DNA from: Pyropia yezoensis
Lineage: Eukaryota; Rhodophyta; Bangiophyceae; Bangiales; Bangiaceae
DNA: 64,000 bases
NCBI GenBank assembly: GCA_009829735.1
Contig: CM020618.1
Coordinates: forward strand, 12,878,568-12,942,567
Direction of reading: 5' to 3'
The translations under genes and the position numbers were made by a program. The notes below the pieces were generated by a model. It did not search any database and was not told where the DNA came from. It saw nothing but the letters and a program-made list of their open reading frames with translations. Positions 30,672 through 43,525 of this stretch are shown here, piece by piece. How positions within the stretch are numbered: position 1 is the first letter of the stretch; every line of letters starts with the position of its first letter.

Positions 30672-33600
30672 CCTGCCCGGGGCGTCGCGGGCGTGGTGGC
30701 ACCCGGCAGCAGCGGCACCAGCAGCGGCGACCGCGGCAGCAGCGGCAGGCGCAGCGGCAGGCGCAGCGGCGGCCGCTGCAGCGGCTGGCGGCAGCGGGCA
30801 GTGGCACCAGCGGCGGCGGCCGCGGCAGCAGCCGCAGCGGTGGCAGCGGCGGCAAAGGGGCGGCGGCCGAGGGGAAGCGGCGGGGAGCCCGCCGCCGCCG
30901 TCGCCGCCGCCGCCGCCGCCGTCCCTCCCTGCCCCGCCGCGCTCCCCGCCGCGCGTCACTCCGCTCCGCCCCGCCCCGAGCCCCGCCACGACAGCGGCGG
31001 GGCCCACGGCGGGGCCCACGGGCGCGGCCACTGCCGGGGCGGCGGCCGCGGCCCCAGCCGCCGCCACGACGGCGGCGGCGCCCATCGCCCGCGGGGGGCA
31101 CAGCCTGGCCGCGGCGCCGGCGGGCCCGGGGGCGGCGGGAGGGGTTGCGCCCCCGCCCCAGCAGCGGCGCGGGGGTGGTGGTCGGGGAGGGTGGGGGTGG
31201 GGGAAGGTGCGCCGCATGGTGCCCCCGGCCGGGTCAGTCAATGGAGGTGGGTCCTGGCATGGACGTCGGGGGGGGGGGGGGGGGTGGGGAGGGTGCCGCC
31301 GCGCGTCGTCCCCGCGAGCGCCGCCGCCGTGCGCACACCACCGCCGCCGCTGCCGCCGCTGCCGCCGCTGCTGCTGCTGCCGTCGCCGCCGCTGCCGCTG
31401 CTGCCGCCGGGGCGCGCACCCAAGCCGCAGCGGGCAGGCCGCCTCGCTGGCCGGCGGCCGCCGCCTCGCCGCGGTGCGTGCGCTCTGACACTACCGCCGG
31501 CCGCCGTCGACGGGTGCGGCACAGAGGGGGGGGTTGGGTGGGGAGGGCGCGGAGAGAGGTCGACAAGGCGGGGGGAGGGCGGCCGGCGGGGTCACGCGGG
31601 AGCGCACGTGCCCGCGTCAAAGCTGTGCATACACTCATAGTACTGTACAAATGTACATGGACGTGCACACCCAATTGGGTGCTCGCCATTGGCCAAGGGC
31701 GGGCGCACACTTAAAACGCCAACTGGCTGGCCCCACGCCGCCGTGGCGGTCAGTCTTGAAGTCCCTTGCACGGGCACAAGCTCGTGACGTTATAGAAAAT
31801 ACTCCTTTCATCTTGAATGTTCGTGAACACGTGGCAGAAGCCACACACCTAAAAAAGAGAAGAGAAGAGAAGCTTGCGTCAGCAAGTACTGTGATTTGAC
31901 GGCCTGGTCACCGCAGGACCAGGCACACAGTACAACCACACTGGCAAGTGAGGCGGGCTCTCCGTACAGCAGTCCTCGCCCGCAGCCGCGCAGCCGCGGG
32001 CAACGCCAGCGTCCTCCTCGCACCGTGGCGGCCACCGGTCGAGACTGCAGCGCTTGCCCCCTGGCGTGGCGGGAATTCCGCCAGAAGCCCCCCCCCCCCC
32101 GTCTGCGCGCTGCCCAGGCAGAGAGGTAGGGTCTGGGGGCCCGCCCAGCTGGGCGGCGGCCGCCCCGTCGGCGTCGCAGCCCCGTCGGCGGCGGCGCGTC
32201 CCGTGGGCGCCCGCGCCGCGGTAGGGGGAATGCCGCTTTCCGCGGGGCCGCAGCAGCGGATGCGGCATGGAGGGTGTGACAGGGTGGCGGCAGGATGCGT
32301 TAGTTACCGCGGAGTGGGAACGTCCGCGGCCCCACCCGTCGCGCTCCCACCACACCCAATAGACACCCTTCCTCCGTCTGCCCCCCCCCCCCCCCCGGGG
32401 CCCCCGCCTCCTCCTTTCCTTTCTCTTTTGCTATCCCGCCCCGCCACGCCCGTTGATATCGTTACCAGGCACACTCGGGGGTTGGGGAGCCCTTCCGCGT
32501 GCCTCCCCCGCCACAGGACCGCTTCCCAATGGATACTTGTATATCTTTGTTTTCCACACCTACGCCAGGGCCGGATTGGCCAGTACTCCTCCCCCCGCCT
32601 CTGTTCTTCCGACCCCCCCCCCCCCCCGCCCCCTCCCTTCTCCCGTCGGCGGCCCATCGCGCTTGTGTCCGACCCCCCTTCCATCGCCCGACAAGGGGTC
32701 ATTGCCGCGGAGGGCCCCATGCACGCCCGCCGGTGGCCTGCTCTCCCGCCCGGCTGCGGCAGCCCCCCCGCGCAGACCGCCCGGCTGTTTGACCCGCCTG
32801 TGGGGAGGGCGGAGATCGCGGGCGGAGGGGCAGGGGGGTTGGTGTATTTTGGAAAACGACGTGTGCACCGTTGGGGGGGGGGGGGGGGGGGGGAAGGCGG
32901 CGGGGGGAGGCGGGGCATGCGTGCGCGAGCGACCACGAGCGCTGAGGGAACGGCGTGCTGTCCCGTTGGAGATTCTTTTGTGGTGGGGGGGAAGGGATTG
33001 GATGGGGGGGGGGGGCGGGGGGGGACGCGAGGGCGTCCTCGTCAGCGGGATGGATGGCGGCGTCTCGACTGGGGAGGAGGAGCGGACAGACGCGCAGCAC
33101 AGGCGATGGGACGGGCGGATCAAGGTGGTCCGCCCAGGGACGGAGGGGAGGGTGCAGCGGGGGTGGGCGTCGCAGCCGCCGGCCCGTCGGACGGCAGGCG
33201 GGTGGACGGGCGGGCGGCGGCGGGTGCGGGCGGGTGCGCGGGTGGGACACTTGCCCGTTGGCGACGTTCCTCTGGGAGTGTGTACTCCACCAGAGGCGGT
33301 GGCGTACGGTACCGGCGGGTCGGCGCTCCGACCCGAGTCCACGGCGACCGGGGAGCGGGGGCGGGGGAGTGGGTACCCGCGAGCGGCAGCGAGCCTCTTT
33401 GGGGACACCCAGCGTGGCGCACCCGAGGTGCGACAGGCAGCCGCGGATTGCCCCGCAGGACGGTGTGCGGGCGGCCGGCCGGCCGCCTCGGAGGCCGGAG
33501 GTCAGACGGCTCGCCGCCGGGGGCGTACGTAGGCCACGTACAGTACAAGAGGCATGCCGGATGGCGCGCAGGAGGCACCCGATGCCAGCCTCCCGCCCAC

Positions 33601-33769
33601 CCTCCCTCACCGGCACCCACCCACAGTCGGCAACGAGCGCCCGTGCCTACCTGGCTGGTCTCCCCTCCCCACCACCGCTTTCTATCTCCGCTTGCCCCCC
33701 CTTTTTGCCCAACCCTTCTTCTGGAATTTTAGTCGACGCCTGCCCAGCCCTTCCCGGTCTCTCCCCACC

Positions 33770-34429
33770 ATGGGCGTCTGCAAGAGTGCCCATGCCGTCA
33801 CCGCCTCCACGGTCGCGCTCCTCGTCGCGGCCGCCCTGCTGGTCGCTTCCGCCGGCACGGCGGCGGGGGGGAGCATGCCCAAGTCGAGCCGCGCCGCCCG
33901 GGCGGCCTTCCCCGACGCTGCCTTCACCATTGACCTCAACAAGCTGGGCGGGAGCCCCTCCCACAACGGCATCATCCGGGCGGCAGAGGTGGACAACAAC
34001 CCCGTCCTCGGCCTCGCGGACATTGCCATTGGCTTTGCGCGGGTGACGATGGCGCCCTTCTCGCACAACACGGCGCACATCCACCCGCGGGGCTCGGAGA
34101 CGCTGTTCCTCACCAAGGGCACCATGGAGGTGTTCTTCGTTGAGGACAATGGGCCCGCCCCGCGGGTGGTGGCCAACACCCTCAAGGCCGAGGGGGTGGC
34201 CCTCTTCCCCGCCGGCCTCATCCACGGCCAGCGCTGCACGTCCACGGGGGGGTGCGCGTTTATGGCCTTCTTCAACGACGCCGACAAGGGCGTCCTCACC
34301 GTCGCGTCGCGGGTGTGCCAGGCGCCCGCCCAGTCCGTGGCTGCCGCGTTTGGCCTATCCGAGGCGCAGGCGGCGGCCATCTGTGGGGGGCTCCCGGCCG
34401 TGCCGGCGCCCGCGGCGCCGGCCAACTGA
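33770..34429 (+). CDS. Germin-like secreted cupin
   Basis: 219 residues, single exon. The N-terminus is a clear signal peptide (hydrophobic VTASTVALLVAAALLVASAG), so the product is secreted or apoplastic. The single cupin domain has both germin boxes. Box 1 is AHIHPRGSETLFLTKG, with two His and one Glu spaced as metal ligands. Box 2 is GVALFPAGLIHGQRC, with the third metal His; the usual downstream Asn is absent. Germin-like proteins are manganese proteins, some with oxalate oxidase or superoxide dismutase activity; activity cannot be read from sequence. The ATG in CCACCATGGGC is in good context, and AATAAA lies 46 bases after the stop. It is convergent with the kinase-like gene. Confidence 0.9.
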   Translation: MGVCKSAHAVTASTVALLVAAALLVASAGTAAGGSMPKSSRAARAAFPDAAFTIDLNKLGGSPSHNGIIRAAEVDNNPVLGLADIAIGFARVTMAPFSHNTAHIHPRGSETLFLTKGTMEVFFVEDNGPAPRVVANTLKAEGVALFPAGLIHGQRCTSTGGCAFMAFFNDADKGVLTVASRVCQAPAQSVAAAFGLSEAQAAAICGGLPAVPAPAAPAN

Positions 34430-34474
34430 TGGGGCCGCCGCTAGGACGGTGGGTTATGGGAACATAAGAGAGAA

Positions 34475-34480
34475 AATAAA
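34475..34480 (+). terminator. Polyadenylation signal AATAAA
   Basis: AATAAA 46 bases after the stop of the germin-like gene. Confidence 0.6.
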
Positions 34481-34941
34481 CAGCGTGGGAGCGCGGTCCA
34501 GGTGTTCTGTTGTCCCTTCCTTCCCCTCCCCTCCCCGAACGATACACTCCCACCGTCGCCAGCCCCAGCGCCCATTGAACATCCGCGGACTGAAAGGACA
34601 CAGGGGGCACAAAAAAACTTGGCACCCGGGCATGCCGTGTCTAGCCAGAGCGCTCGGTCGTGAGCGCACGTAGCCACCCCAACCAACGGTGCGCCGTCTG
34701 CGTGGCTGCGCTCCCGAACTCGGCAGGAGGGCTCAAGGTACAGGTCACGGGAACAGCAACAACAACAAAAAAAGCGTCAAAGCGCGGCCCAGACCTGCCC
34801 CCTCCTCTCCTCCCCGCTCCCCCAACAATACACCCCCCCACCCTTGGCTGCCACCGCCCGCAATGAAAACCAGCCACCCACGAAAAATGGCACCCGCCCA
34901 CCTGCGCGCCCGTCCGTCCAGCCTTCCTCACCCCCGAGCTG

Positions 34942-37900
34942 CTACGTCGACGGGGGCCTCCGGCGGAGCATGGCCGCCACGCGGCTGCTCTTGGACCCCG
35001 CTGGCGGCCGGCGGCGCCCCCCCCCACGGCCGTCGGCACCCCCCCCCGCCGACGGCGCCGGCGACGGCGGCGCTGTGCCGGCCGACGCGCCGCTCGGCAG
35101 CCGCGTCACGCCGCCGGCGGGGGCGCCCAGCTCGGCGGCGCGCGCGTACCACCGCTCCGCCGCTGACGCGTTGCGGCGGACCACCTGCGCGTCGGGGGGC
35201 CCCCCGCCAGCACCCCCTGCGTTGCCGCCGCCACCACTGGGGGCGGCGGCGGCGGCGGCGGCGGCGGCGCCCCCCCGCCCGCCCACGCCGTCGGCCCCCC
35301 GGTCGAGGAGGCCCGCCAGCACCAGCGCCGCGGCGCCGTCCCCCCCCGCGGCGGCCTCCTCCAGCAGCTTGGCCGCATCCGCGGGCGCCGACGCCAGCAT
35401 CACCCCCGCCAGGTTGCGCTTGCCCGCCGCGTCCCCCGCGGCGGCGGCGGCGGAAAAGAGCCGCCGCGCGCGGCCCGCGTCGACGGCAATGCCCACCGCC
35501 GGCGCGCCGTCACGGTGGCGCTCGCCCAGCTCGGTCAGCGCCGGGGGGTGGCCCCCCGCGGCGGCGCGGCGGAGCCACGTCGCCGCCGTCGCCGGCGACG
35601 GCGCAGTGCCGACGCCGGCGCCATAGCACCGGGCGAGCGCATGGGCGGCCGCCGCGTGGCCGCGGCCCGCCGCGACGCTGAACCGCTCAAACGCCTGGTA
35701 GGCGTGGCGGGCGGTGCCGAGGCCGGTGGCGTAGCAGAGGCCCGACAGGTAGAGGGCGAGGGTGGACCCGCCGTGGGCGGCCGCATCCAAAAAGCCAAAC
35801 GCGCGCGCCGCATCCTCCCGCGGCACGTCAGACACCCGCAGCCGCGCGGTGGTCGTGGACGTCGTCGTCGACCGCGGGCCCGCGCCGCCGCAAGTGCCCG
35901 TCGACCCGCCCAGCAGCACCGACGTCACGTCGCCGGGTGGTGGCGACGACGCACCGGCGGTCGCCGGCGGCGGCTGCGCCACGATAGACCGCGGGTCCAC
36001 AATGGCCAGCGCTCGGTTGACGGTGGCGGCCAGGGAGCCGAGGCTCTCGGCGGTGAGGTACGCAGCGGCCGCCCGCTTCAGGTCCCCCGACCGGGTGTAG
36101 CGCTCGCCCATGTCGTTGGTCGCGTCGGCGTGGCCGCAGCCCATGGCGGCCTCGTACAGCTGCGACGCGCGGAGCTCGTCCTTGGGGCACCCCGCCCAGC
36201 CCATCTCGGCAATCATGCCCAGCTGGTAGGTCGCCTCGGCAGCGTCGCCCGCGTCGCCGGCGGCGCCAAAGCTGGACAGGCTGCCGCCGTCGCCGGCCAT
36301 GCCGTCAAAGCCGCCGACGCCGCCCAGGGCGCCACCGACGCCGCCCAGGATGACCTCCGCGTCGAGAGCGGCAATCAGCTCTGCTGCGCGCTCGGGCGTG
36401 ACGGGTGGCGGCGCGGGCACGATGGCGATCGCGGCGCCGCCCATGCCGCCCCCCCCGCCCAGCGAGCCCGGCCCCCCCGAGGAGGTGATGACCATCCCCG
36501 ACGCGGTCGACGAGGTGGACGCGCCCGACGAGAGGCCGCCGCCCCCCCCCCCCATGCCCGCGTGGCCCGCCGTGGAGGAGGACTGGGACCAGTCCCGCGC
36601 GCCCAGCGACGCCAGCGACCGCGGCTTGATCGGCTCGATCGTCGCCGCGGTGGCCGACGCGGCCGCCACCGCCGCCGCCGCCTGCCGGCGCTTGATGCCC
36701 TCGGCGGGGGTTTCCACAAAGTGGACGAGCGTGCCGCGCGCGCCGCTGGCCGCCGCCGCCGACGCTGCCGCCGACGCCGCCGCAGCCCGGCCGGCGGCGG
36801 CGGCGGCCAGCACCCGCGACCGGACCAGCCAGTCCATCGCCACCCGCCGGTCAGCGGCCACGTGGTGCCCCCGCCGGAAGCACGCGTGCAGGTTCCACGC
36901 CGCGTCGGCGGCGCCCGCGTCCGGCGCCGCCGCTCCCACCCGCCGGGAAAAGACGGGGAGGGGGAAGCGGAGGTTGGCGGTCGACGACAGCGGCTCGCCG
37001 CGGAAGCGGAGCCGGTAGAGGGCGCGCATGCCCATGTGCCCCGCCGCGCGGGTGGAGCCGGGGCCCGTCGCGATGGCCGCCTCCCAGTTCATGGGCGCCA
37101 GGGGGGGGGCGGCACCCCACAGGGCCGGCGCCGACCGACGGAGCGACTTGAGGCGGTTGAGCAGCGTCCACGCGGGCGCCCGGTCCCGCGGGTCGGCCAG
37201 CAGGCAGCACTCGTAGATGAGGTCAACAATGGGCGACGGCGTCGCGGCAGCTTCCAGTGCCGACCGCGGGGGGGGTGTTCCCTCGAGGAGCCGCGTCAGC
37301 AGGTTGCCCCCGCCGCCGCCGCCGCCGCCCAGCCCGCCGCCGCCGCCGCCCTCAGAGTCCATCACGTTCTTGTACGGCTCGTGGCCGGAAAAGAGGGCGT
37401 ACGCGACGGTGCCAAACGCCCACACGTCGGCGGGGAAGGACGCGCCGACCTTGCGGGCCATCTCGGGGGCGACGGAATACTTGCGCGCGTCGAGGTCGGC
37501 GGGCGACGCCGGGGTGTCGCTGAAAAAGAGGGCGGTCGGGGACTCGGGCGGGACCATGGCCGGGTTGGCCAGCATCGCCACCCGGCGGCCCGCCGTGTAG
37601 GCCACGTTGCCCGGGTGCACGCCCAGGTGCACGTGGTCCGAGGCGTGGAGAAAGGTGAGCGCCGCGGCAATGTCCGTGAGGGTGGCCAGCTTGGCCGCCG
37701 TGTCCAGCGCCCGCCCGTTCATGGCGTCAAAGAGCATGCCGCCGGGGGCGGCGGCGGTGACCACCGCCAGGGCGGGCTCCCCGTCGAGGGCCCCCGCGGG
37801 GGCGGGCGCCACGCCGTAGAGGGTGACCAGGTTGGGGTGCCGCAGGCGGGTGCGGAGGCGCAGCGCGCGGGCGGTGGCGGGGGTGATGGACGACTCGGCC

Positions 37901-38632
37901 ACCACCTCCACCGCCACGGCCACGCCGCCGACCGTCGCGGCGGTGGTGGCGGCGCCCATGACGCCGCCCGCCCACGCGTGGTCGGCGGCGTAGGTGGCGC
38001 GGAAGAGGTCGGAAAAGGTCGGCACCGAGACGGACAGGCCGCCGCCCGGGTCGCTCCCGCCGGCGCGGCCGCCGCCGCCGCCCCCCCCCCCCCAACCCCC
38101 CCCCCCCCCCGCCCGAATAGCCAGACGCGGGGGACGAGGCGTAGGAGCGGGGCGCGCCGCCTCCGCCCCCCCCCCCGTCCCCCCCCGCCCAAAAGCCCCC
38201 CAGCGCCGCGTCCCGCGCAACGTCCGCGGCGGGGAGCTCGTCGGCGGCGGCGGCGTCGAGGAGCGCGCTCGTTGCGGGCGGCAGCGGCGTGTGCGCCTCG
38301 ACGGCCGCCACGATCCGGTGCGCCGCCGCCGCCACCACCCCGCGGTCCAGGACGACCGCCGCGAGGGCGGTCGGCTGCCCCGCGGCGGCAATGATGGAGG
38401 TGGCCGAGCGGATGGCCTCGTGGAGGCCCCACTGGGCGGCCAGGTCCGCGCGGAACAGCTCGATGCGCCCCCGCACCGCCTCCAGGTCCCGCAGCGCGTG
38501 GAGCACCGCCGCGGTGCGGGACATGAGGAGGGAGCTGCCCGCGGGGAGGAGCACCGCCGCCTGTACAGCGTCGCGGAGGTGGCCAAACACTTCCAGGATG
38601 CCCACGCAGGGCGACCGCTCCGCGCGCGTCAT
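34942..38632 (-). CDS. Kinase-like (probable pseudokinase) protein with Sel1 repeats
   Basis: The likely start is the ATG at 38632 (MTRAERSPCVGILEVFGHL), which opens a helical N-terminal region with ALRDLEAVRGRIELFRADL. The frame must then change at the C runs 38079-38093 / 38096-38110 to enter the main frame. Residues ~200-460 form a protein-kinase fold: RHPNLVTLYGV, ATLTDIAAALTFLHASDHV and YSVAPEMARKV followed by DVWAFGTVAYALFSG. The catalytic loop reads HLGVHPGN instead of HRD-x-K-x2-N, and no DFG is visible (RVAMLANPAM), so catalysis is doubtful. Residues ~800-1180 are Sel1/TPR-like repeats (TYQLGMIAEMGWAG, LYLSGLCYATGLGTA, ALARCYGAGVGTAPSPATA, WYARAAELGAP), which usually scaffold signalling or ER-quality-control complexes. 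Linkers are Ala/Gly-rich. Confidence 0.8.
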
Positions 38633-41439
38633 GGTGGCGGCCACGTAGGGGAGGGGGGGGGGGGGGGGGGGGGGGGAAGGGGGGGGGGGGGAAGGAAGGA
38701 GGCGACACTGAGAAAAAAAACAAGGGGTGAAGGGGGGCGGGGGGTCACAAGCCGGGCCAACGGGAGTGGAGACGCGCAGCAACCTACGATCGGGGACGAG
38801 GCGGGAGGTCTGCCCAAACGGACACGGGCGAGGGCGCCCCCGTCAGGGTGTGGTGGGTGGGGCGGGCGGGCAAGCGGAAAAAAAGGCGAGCAGGGGTGGT
38901 GACACGCGGCGGTGCCGCTCAGGGGAGAGGGTGCGAACGGCTGGCGGCGGCAGCGCCCGGCTCCCCGCCGCGCCACCCGACGCCGACCGCCCGCGGCGGA
39001 GCGGGCAGGCGGGCAGGCCGTTGCCGCCTACCGGCGGTACCGTCCCGACGGCGGGGCCGACGCGAAGAGGACGGCCACCGCCGCGTCGTCGGACAGAGAC
39101 CCCCCCGGCCGCGTCGCGGCACCGGGCGCACCAACCAATGGCGCGGTCGCCGAGGCCACCAAGGACACGCGCCCCGTCCACCACCCCCCTACCCCCCCTC
39201 CGCCTTCCACGCACGACGGCGGGTGCGCTCCCCAATGGCCCTCCGACCCACGCACTGCGGAGGGAGGGGCGCCGCTGGCCGCGGTCACACGGCCGCTGAA
39301 GCAGACAGCAGGCGGAGGGGGCGGCGGCGGCGGCGAACAAAAAAGAAAACCAACCAAACAAGAGCGGCGGCCGATGCCTGTGGGGCGGCTCTCTCCACAA
39401 CAGGGAAGTGGAAAAATAAAGGGGGGGGGGGCGGGGATGAAAGTTGGCTGGCAGTGGAAGTGGGATGCGTGTGGGGGGGAGGGAACGGTGGAAAGTGGGT
39501 CCGAACGCGGTTCGTACTTTGCGCTCCCGCGAGAGAGAGACAAGGCAACGCCCCCGCCAACCAGGCCGTCGCGCCTACAGTCGGCCGACGTCACCAGTCC
39601 CCAGCACGGGGCGCGGGGGGCCACCCAAAGCACCAGGTGTGGACCGGGCGGGGACCAGCGCGCGCCTTCAAACGTACGCAACGGAACCGTTCAATGTTCT
39701 GCGCAAGCGTCGCGGACAGAGGCGGGGTGAGAGGTGAGAGGGCGCGGGCAGGGTGCGTGGGGGGCGGGATGGGGGGGGGGGGGGGGATGCCGCTGACGTG
39801 CACGGCCGCCCTTGACGGCACGTCTCACAAGGTGGGTGGCTGGCGGGTGGGGTGTTGAACGCCTATGCACAAAGTTCAGGGGAGACCCCCCCAGCGCAGC
39901 CGGCCAGGCCCAATGATGAGGCGCGGGGTCGTGTGGTCCAAGCGGGCGCCCCCACGGCCTCGTGCACGAGCCGTGGACGCACGGGATGGTGTGTGGCGGG
40001 CGCCGCGCGGGGTGTGGCCCCTCACGCACCAGGCGCCGTGTGTGAGCCGGTGCGCCGGTGACGGGCGGTGGCAACAGCAGTGGACGAGCGCCGTGGCCTA
40101 CGTATTCTGGGTGAGGCCCTGAGGGGTGACCGCCGGCGGCCAAGAGGGTGCGGCTCGCCCTCCAACAGCTTCTGGGCTGGCGTTGACGTTGTGATCACGC
40201 GGGTCGGGGATCATCGGCGCATGCCCCTTTTCTTGTGGCGGTTGAGGGGACCCCCATTATTGGGTGCCACACCCCGTTACCGTCCGTCGGCCGCCACTGG
40301 CCAGTGACGACAGGACGGCCGCCCCCGTGCGCGTGACCTGCGGCGCCCCGACGGCCGACCGTGCTGGCCCGGCGGCCTCGACAGCACGTGGGGGGGGGGG
40401 GGGGTGGGGGCCCCCACAGCCACCCGTCCCATCCCCCCGCCAGGAGCTCAACGAATTTCGACAGTGGACGTCGAATCAAAAGTGGCACAAGATTCAGAAG
40501 GAAAACGGCAGTGTGGGTGTGTCGCTCAAGAAATCTCGACCGACAGTCAGACGGCACTCGGGCAGGCGCTTCCAACCCGGATCATCGGTGCCGACCGATA
40601 GCGTCGACGCGGGCGACACGGTCGCAGCCGCCTCTCGGCACCCACCCTCCCCCGCCCCCTTGCCCGGCGCCCACACCTCCTTCCTCCACCCCCCCACCCC
40701 CTACCCCCGGCGCTTATCCAGGCTGTATCCGTCCCTGTTGCCAGCCGCTGCCGCCAACCGCAACGGGCCCCTGTGCCCTCCCCGCCCCGCTGCGCGTCGC
40801 CCGGCACACGCGCGCCAGCCACCTCGCCGGGCTCGCCGCCGCGGGTGGGATGGGGGTGGCTCGCCCGTGACCGCGCGACGGGGGTGGGGGGGGGTGGGGG
40901 GGGGGGGGAGCGGCCCCCGCCCCCCTCCCCCCCCCGCTTGTTGGTTGGCGCTGCTGCTTGAGGGGGGTGGGGGTCATGAGGAGGTCGGGGGGGGGGGGGG
41001 TGGGGGTGGGAGGGTGGGCTGTCGTTGCCGCCGTGTCGGCGGCTGGCAGCAGCGGCGCTGATGCCACGGGCCATGGCTTGCCGGCGGCGGCCGCGCCTGT
41101 GGGCGGTTGCGCCCGTTGGGAGGAGGGGAATGAGCGGGCTGGCTGTGACGCCCAACTCGGGTTCCCCGCCTGCGCGCCGTGCCCGCTCTGGGCAGGCCTG
41201 TGCCGTGGGCACCCCGCCGGCCGTGTGTGCCCACGGCCGGCCGGCGGCTGCCGAACGTCTCGGCTGTTGCGGCGGCAGTGTTTCCTGGGTAGCACCAGCC
41301 TGCCTCTTTCACCCGCTCCACACCCGGCTGCTCCCGTGCACCCCCCTGCTGTTGTTTGCCTTGGTACCCGGTTGGCCCTCCCCCCCCCCCCCCCCCACCC
41401 CCCCCTCCTCCCCCCGCCCTCCTGCTTTCATTCCACGCC
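38633..41439. other. Divergent intergenic region with no clear gene
   Basis: 2.8 kb between the kinase-like gene (-) and the MFS gene (+). It begins with long G runs (38650-38690). A short stretch at 40440-40560 preceded by CCCCGCCAG reads as protein-like (LNEFRQWTSNQKWHKIQKEN), possibly an isolated exon or old transposon piece. The rest is low complexity. Both promoters should lie here. Confidence 0.45.
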
Positions 41440-43384
41440 ATGAAGTCGCCTGCGCCCCACCCTGACAAGCCGTCGGAGCCGCCCTCCCTCGCTGTCGACG
41501 CGCCCGAAACGCCCCTCCCGTGGGGCACCGTCCTCGCCTGCGGCGCCATCTCCTTCACCGAGGCCTTCCAGCAGTCCCTCCTCTACCCCTTCACCCCCGC
41601 GCTGCTCCGCACGCAGCTCACCCCCCCCCCGCCCCCCGCGTCGGTGGGCGTCATGGCCGGCGGCCTGGCGGCGGCGTGGCACTTGGGGGGCGCCACCACC
41701 GCCGCCGTCTGGGGCGCCGCCGCCGACGCGGTCGGGCGGCGGGGCGTCCTCGTTGCCGGCACCGCCGGCTTTTCCGCCGCCACCGCCGCGTTGGGGGTGT
41801 CCAAGACCTACGCCTGGGCGGTCGGCGCCCGCGTGGCGGCGGGGCTGGCCAATGGGAACGCGGGGGTGGTCAAGGCGGCGCTCGCCGACGCGACGGACGG
41901 GAGCAATATGGCCCGCGCCTTTTCGGTCGTTGGCCTGATGATGGTGGTGGGGGGGACGCTCGGCCCGGTGGCGGGGGGGGTGCTGGCCGACCCGCTGGGC
42001 GAGGGCGGCTTGGCCGCCCACTGGGGGGGGGGGGGGGGGGGGGGGGTGGAGCGCCACTCTCCTCCGCACCTACCCGTACCTGCTGCCGTGTGTGGTGGGC
42101 GCGGCGCTGGCGCCGCCGACCATGGTCGCCACGGCGCTGCTGCTGCGGTCGCCGCCGCGCCCGCTCGGGGCCGCCGACGCGGACCCAGGTGGCGGCAGCA
42201 TCGACGTTGCCATCACCGAGGGTGGTGGGGTGGGGGACGAGGACGCGCACCCAGTGTTCGGCGGTGCCACCACCACCACCACCGCCGCCGCCGCCACCTC
42301 CACCGCCACTGCCTCCGCCGCCGCCGCCGCCGCCGCCGCGGCCTCGTCTACAACGCTGCGGCCGTCACGGCCGCACCCGCTGGCGACAACGCCGTCCCGT
42401 GTGCCGCTGCTGCCGGGCGGTGGGCCACCCGCCGGGTCCCCCCCGGGGCCGCCGCCCATCTACCACAACCGCCCCGCCATGGCCGCGGTCGGCGTCTACA
42501 CCCTCACCGCCGGCGCGTTTACCATGCTCGACGAGCTGTTTCCGCTCTTTGCGTCTGCCCCCGTCGACGGTGGGGGGGGGGTGGGTGGGGGCGTCCACGG
42601 CGGCGGCGACGGCGGCGGCGGCGGCGGCGGCTTGGGCGGCCTGGGCGTGTCGTTGCCGACGCTGGGGGGCAGCCTCGCCTTTTCCGCCATCGTCTCGTTT
42701 GCCTTTCAGCTGCTCGTGTGGCCCGCCGCCGCGCGGCGGTACGGCCCCCGCCGGATGTACATGGCAGGCGCCGCCGCGCTGGCCGTGTCGGTCGCCGCCA
42801 CCCCCGCGGTGCGGCTGCTGCTGCCGGCAGTGGCGGCGGCCGCCGTCGCTAGCGGTGGGGGTGGGGGTGGGGGTGGGGGGGGCGGCGCCCCCCTCCCCCG
42901 CGGCGCGGCGGCGCTGTTGGGCCTCGCGCTGGGCCTCCGAGGCGTCGCGTCGCCCGTCTGCTTCACGTCCGTGGCGATGCTCGTGTCCAACGCCGCCCCG
43001 CGTTCCGCGTCAGGGGCGGTCAATGGGGTGGGGCAGTCTGCCGCGTCGCTGGCGCGGGGCGTCGCGCCGCTCCTGGGGGGGGGGGCCTGGTCGCTGGCCA
43101 CCGCCCTGGCCCCGCCGCCCGCCGCCGCCGCCGCCACCGCCACCGCGACCGCCACCACCGCTGCCACCGCCGCCGCGGCGACGACGACGACGGCCGCCGG
43201 GGGGGGCGGCGCGGCGCTCGCCGCCGCCACCGCCGTCGTCCGCGGCGCCGCCACCGCCGCGCCGTTTGTGCCCGTGGTGGTGGCGGTGGGCGTGGCGGCG
43301 GCGGTGGTGGCGCGCCTCCCCGCCATGCTCGACCGCCCATACGCGGAGCGGCCGGGGGTCGAGCGGCCGCGGGGGGGGGTGTAG
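41440..43384 (+). CDS. Major facilitator superfamily transporter (ZIF/TetA-like)
   Basis: Membrane transporter with about 12 hydrophobic helices; the ATG is at 41440. The first half shows the MFS motif A (GAAADAVGRRGVLVAG) after helix 2, then RVAAGLANGNAGVVKAALAD and VGGTLGPVAGGVLADP, the pattern of the plant ZIF / fungal YCR023C / bacterial TetA group. These are H+-coupled exporters of small molecules or metal chelates; the substrate is unknown. A 24-base G run (42023-42046) then separates it from the second half, which is read one frame over: RTYPYLLPCVVGAALAPP, a ~110-residue low-complexity cytoplasmic loop, YHNRPAMAAVGVYTL and later helices to SGAVNGVGQSAASLARG. A correct G-run length would join the halves. 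Confidence 0.85.
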
Positions 43385-43525
43385 GGTGGCCCTCTTGGTG
43401 AAGGTGTGTCATCCGGGGGGGGGATCGGGGCAGCGCGAGACTACCCGGACGGGACTGCGTCCGAGAAGGGGACATTCCCCCGTATCTTATTTTTTTTTGC
43501 GATGTTGCCCGTGCTGCCTGGCACG

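Larger units (their letters stand above)
29585..33769. other. Long low-complexity intergenic region
   Basis: About 4.2 kb between the hemerythrin-like gene (-) and the germin-like gene (+), whose 5' ends face each other. Long frames exist on both strands, but they are GCC/GGC repeats with no domain. It contains very long C and G tracts, an ACGC/ACAC microsatellite, and an AT-richer segment at about 31610-31870 with an ATTGG/CCAAT-type box near 31690 that could be a promoter. No RNA gene found. Confidence 0.5.

Noticed and set aside
31948..33732. 594-codon plus-strand frame before the germin gene
   Set aside because: It does not start with ATG, runs through C and G tracts, and has no recognisable segment.
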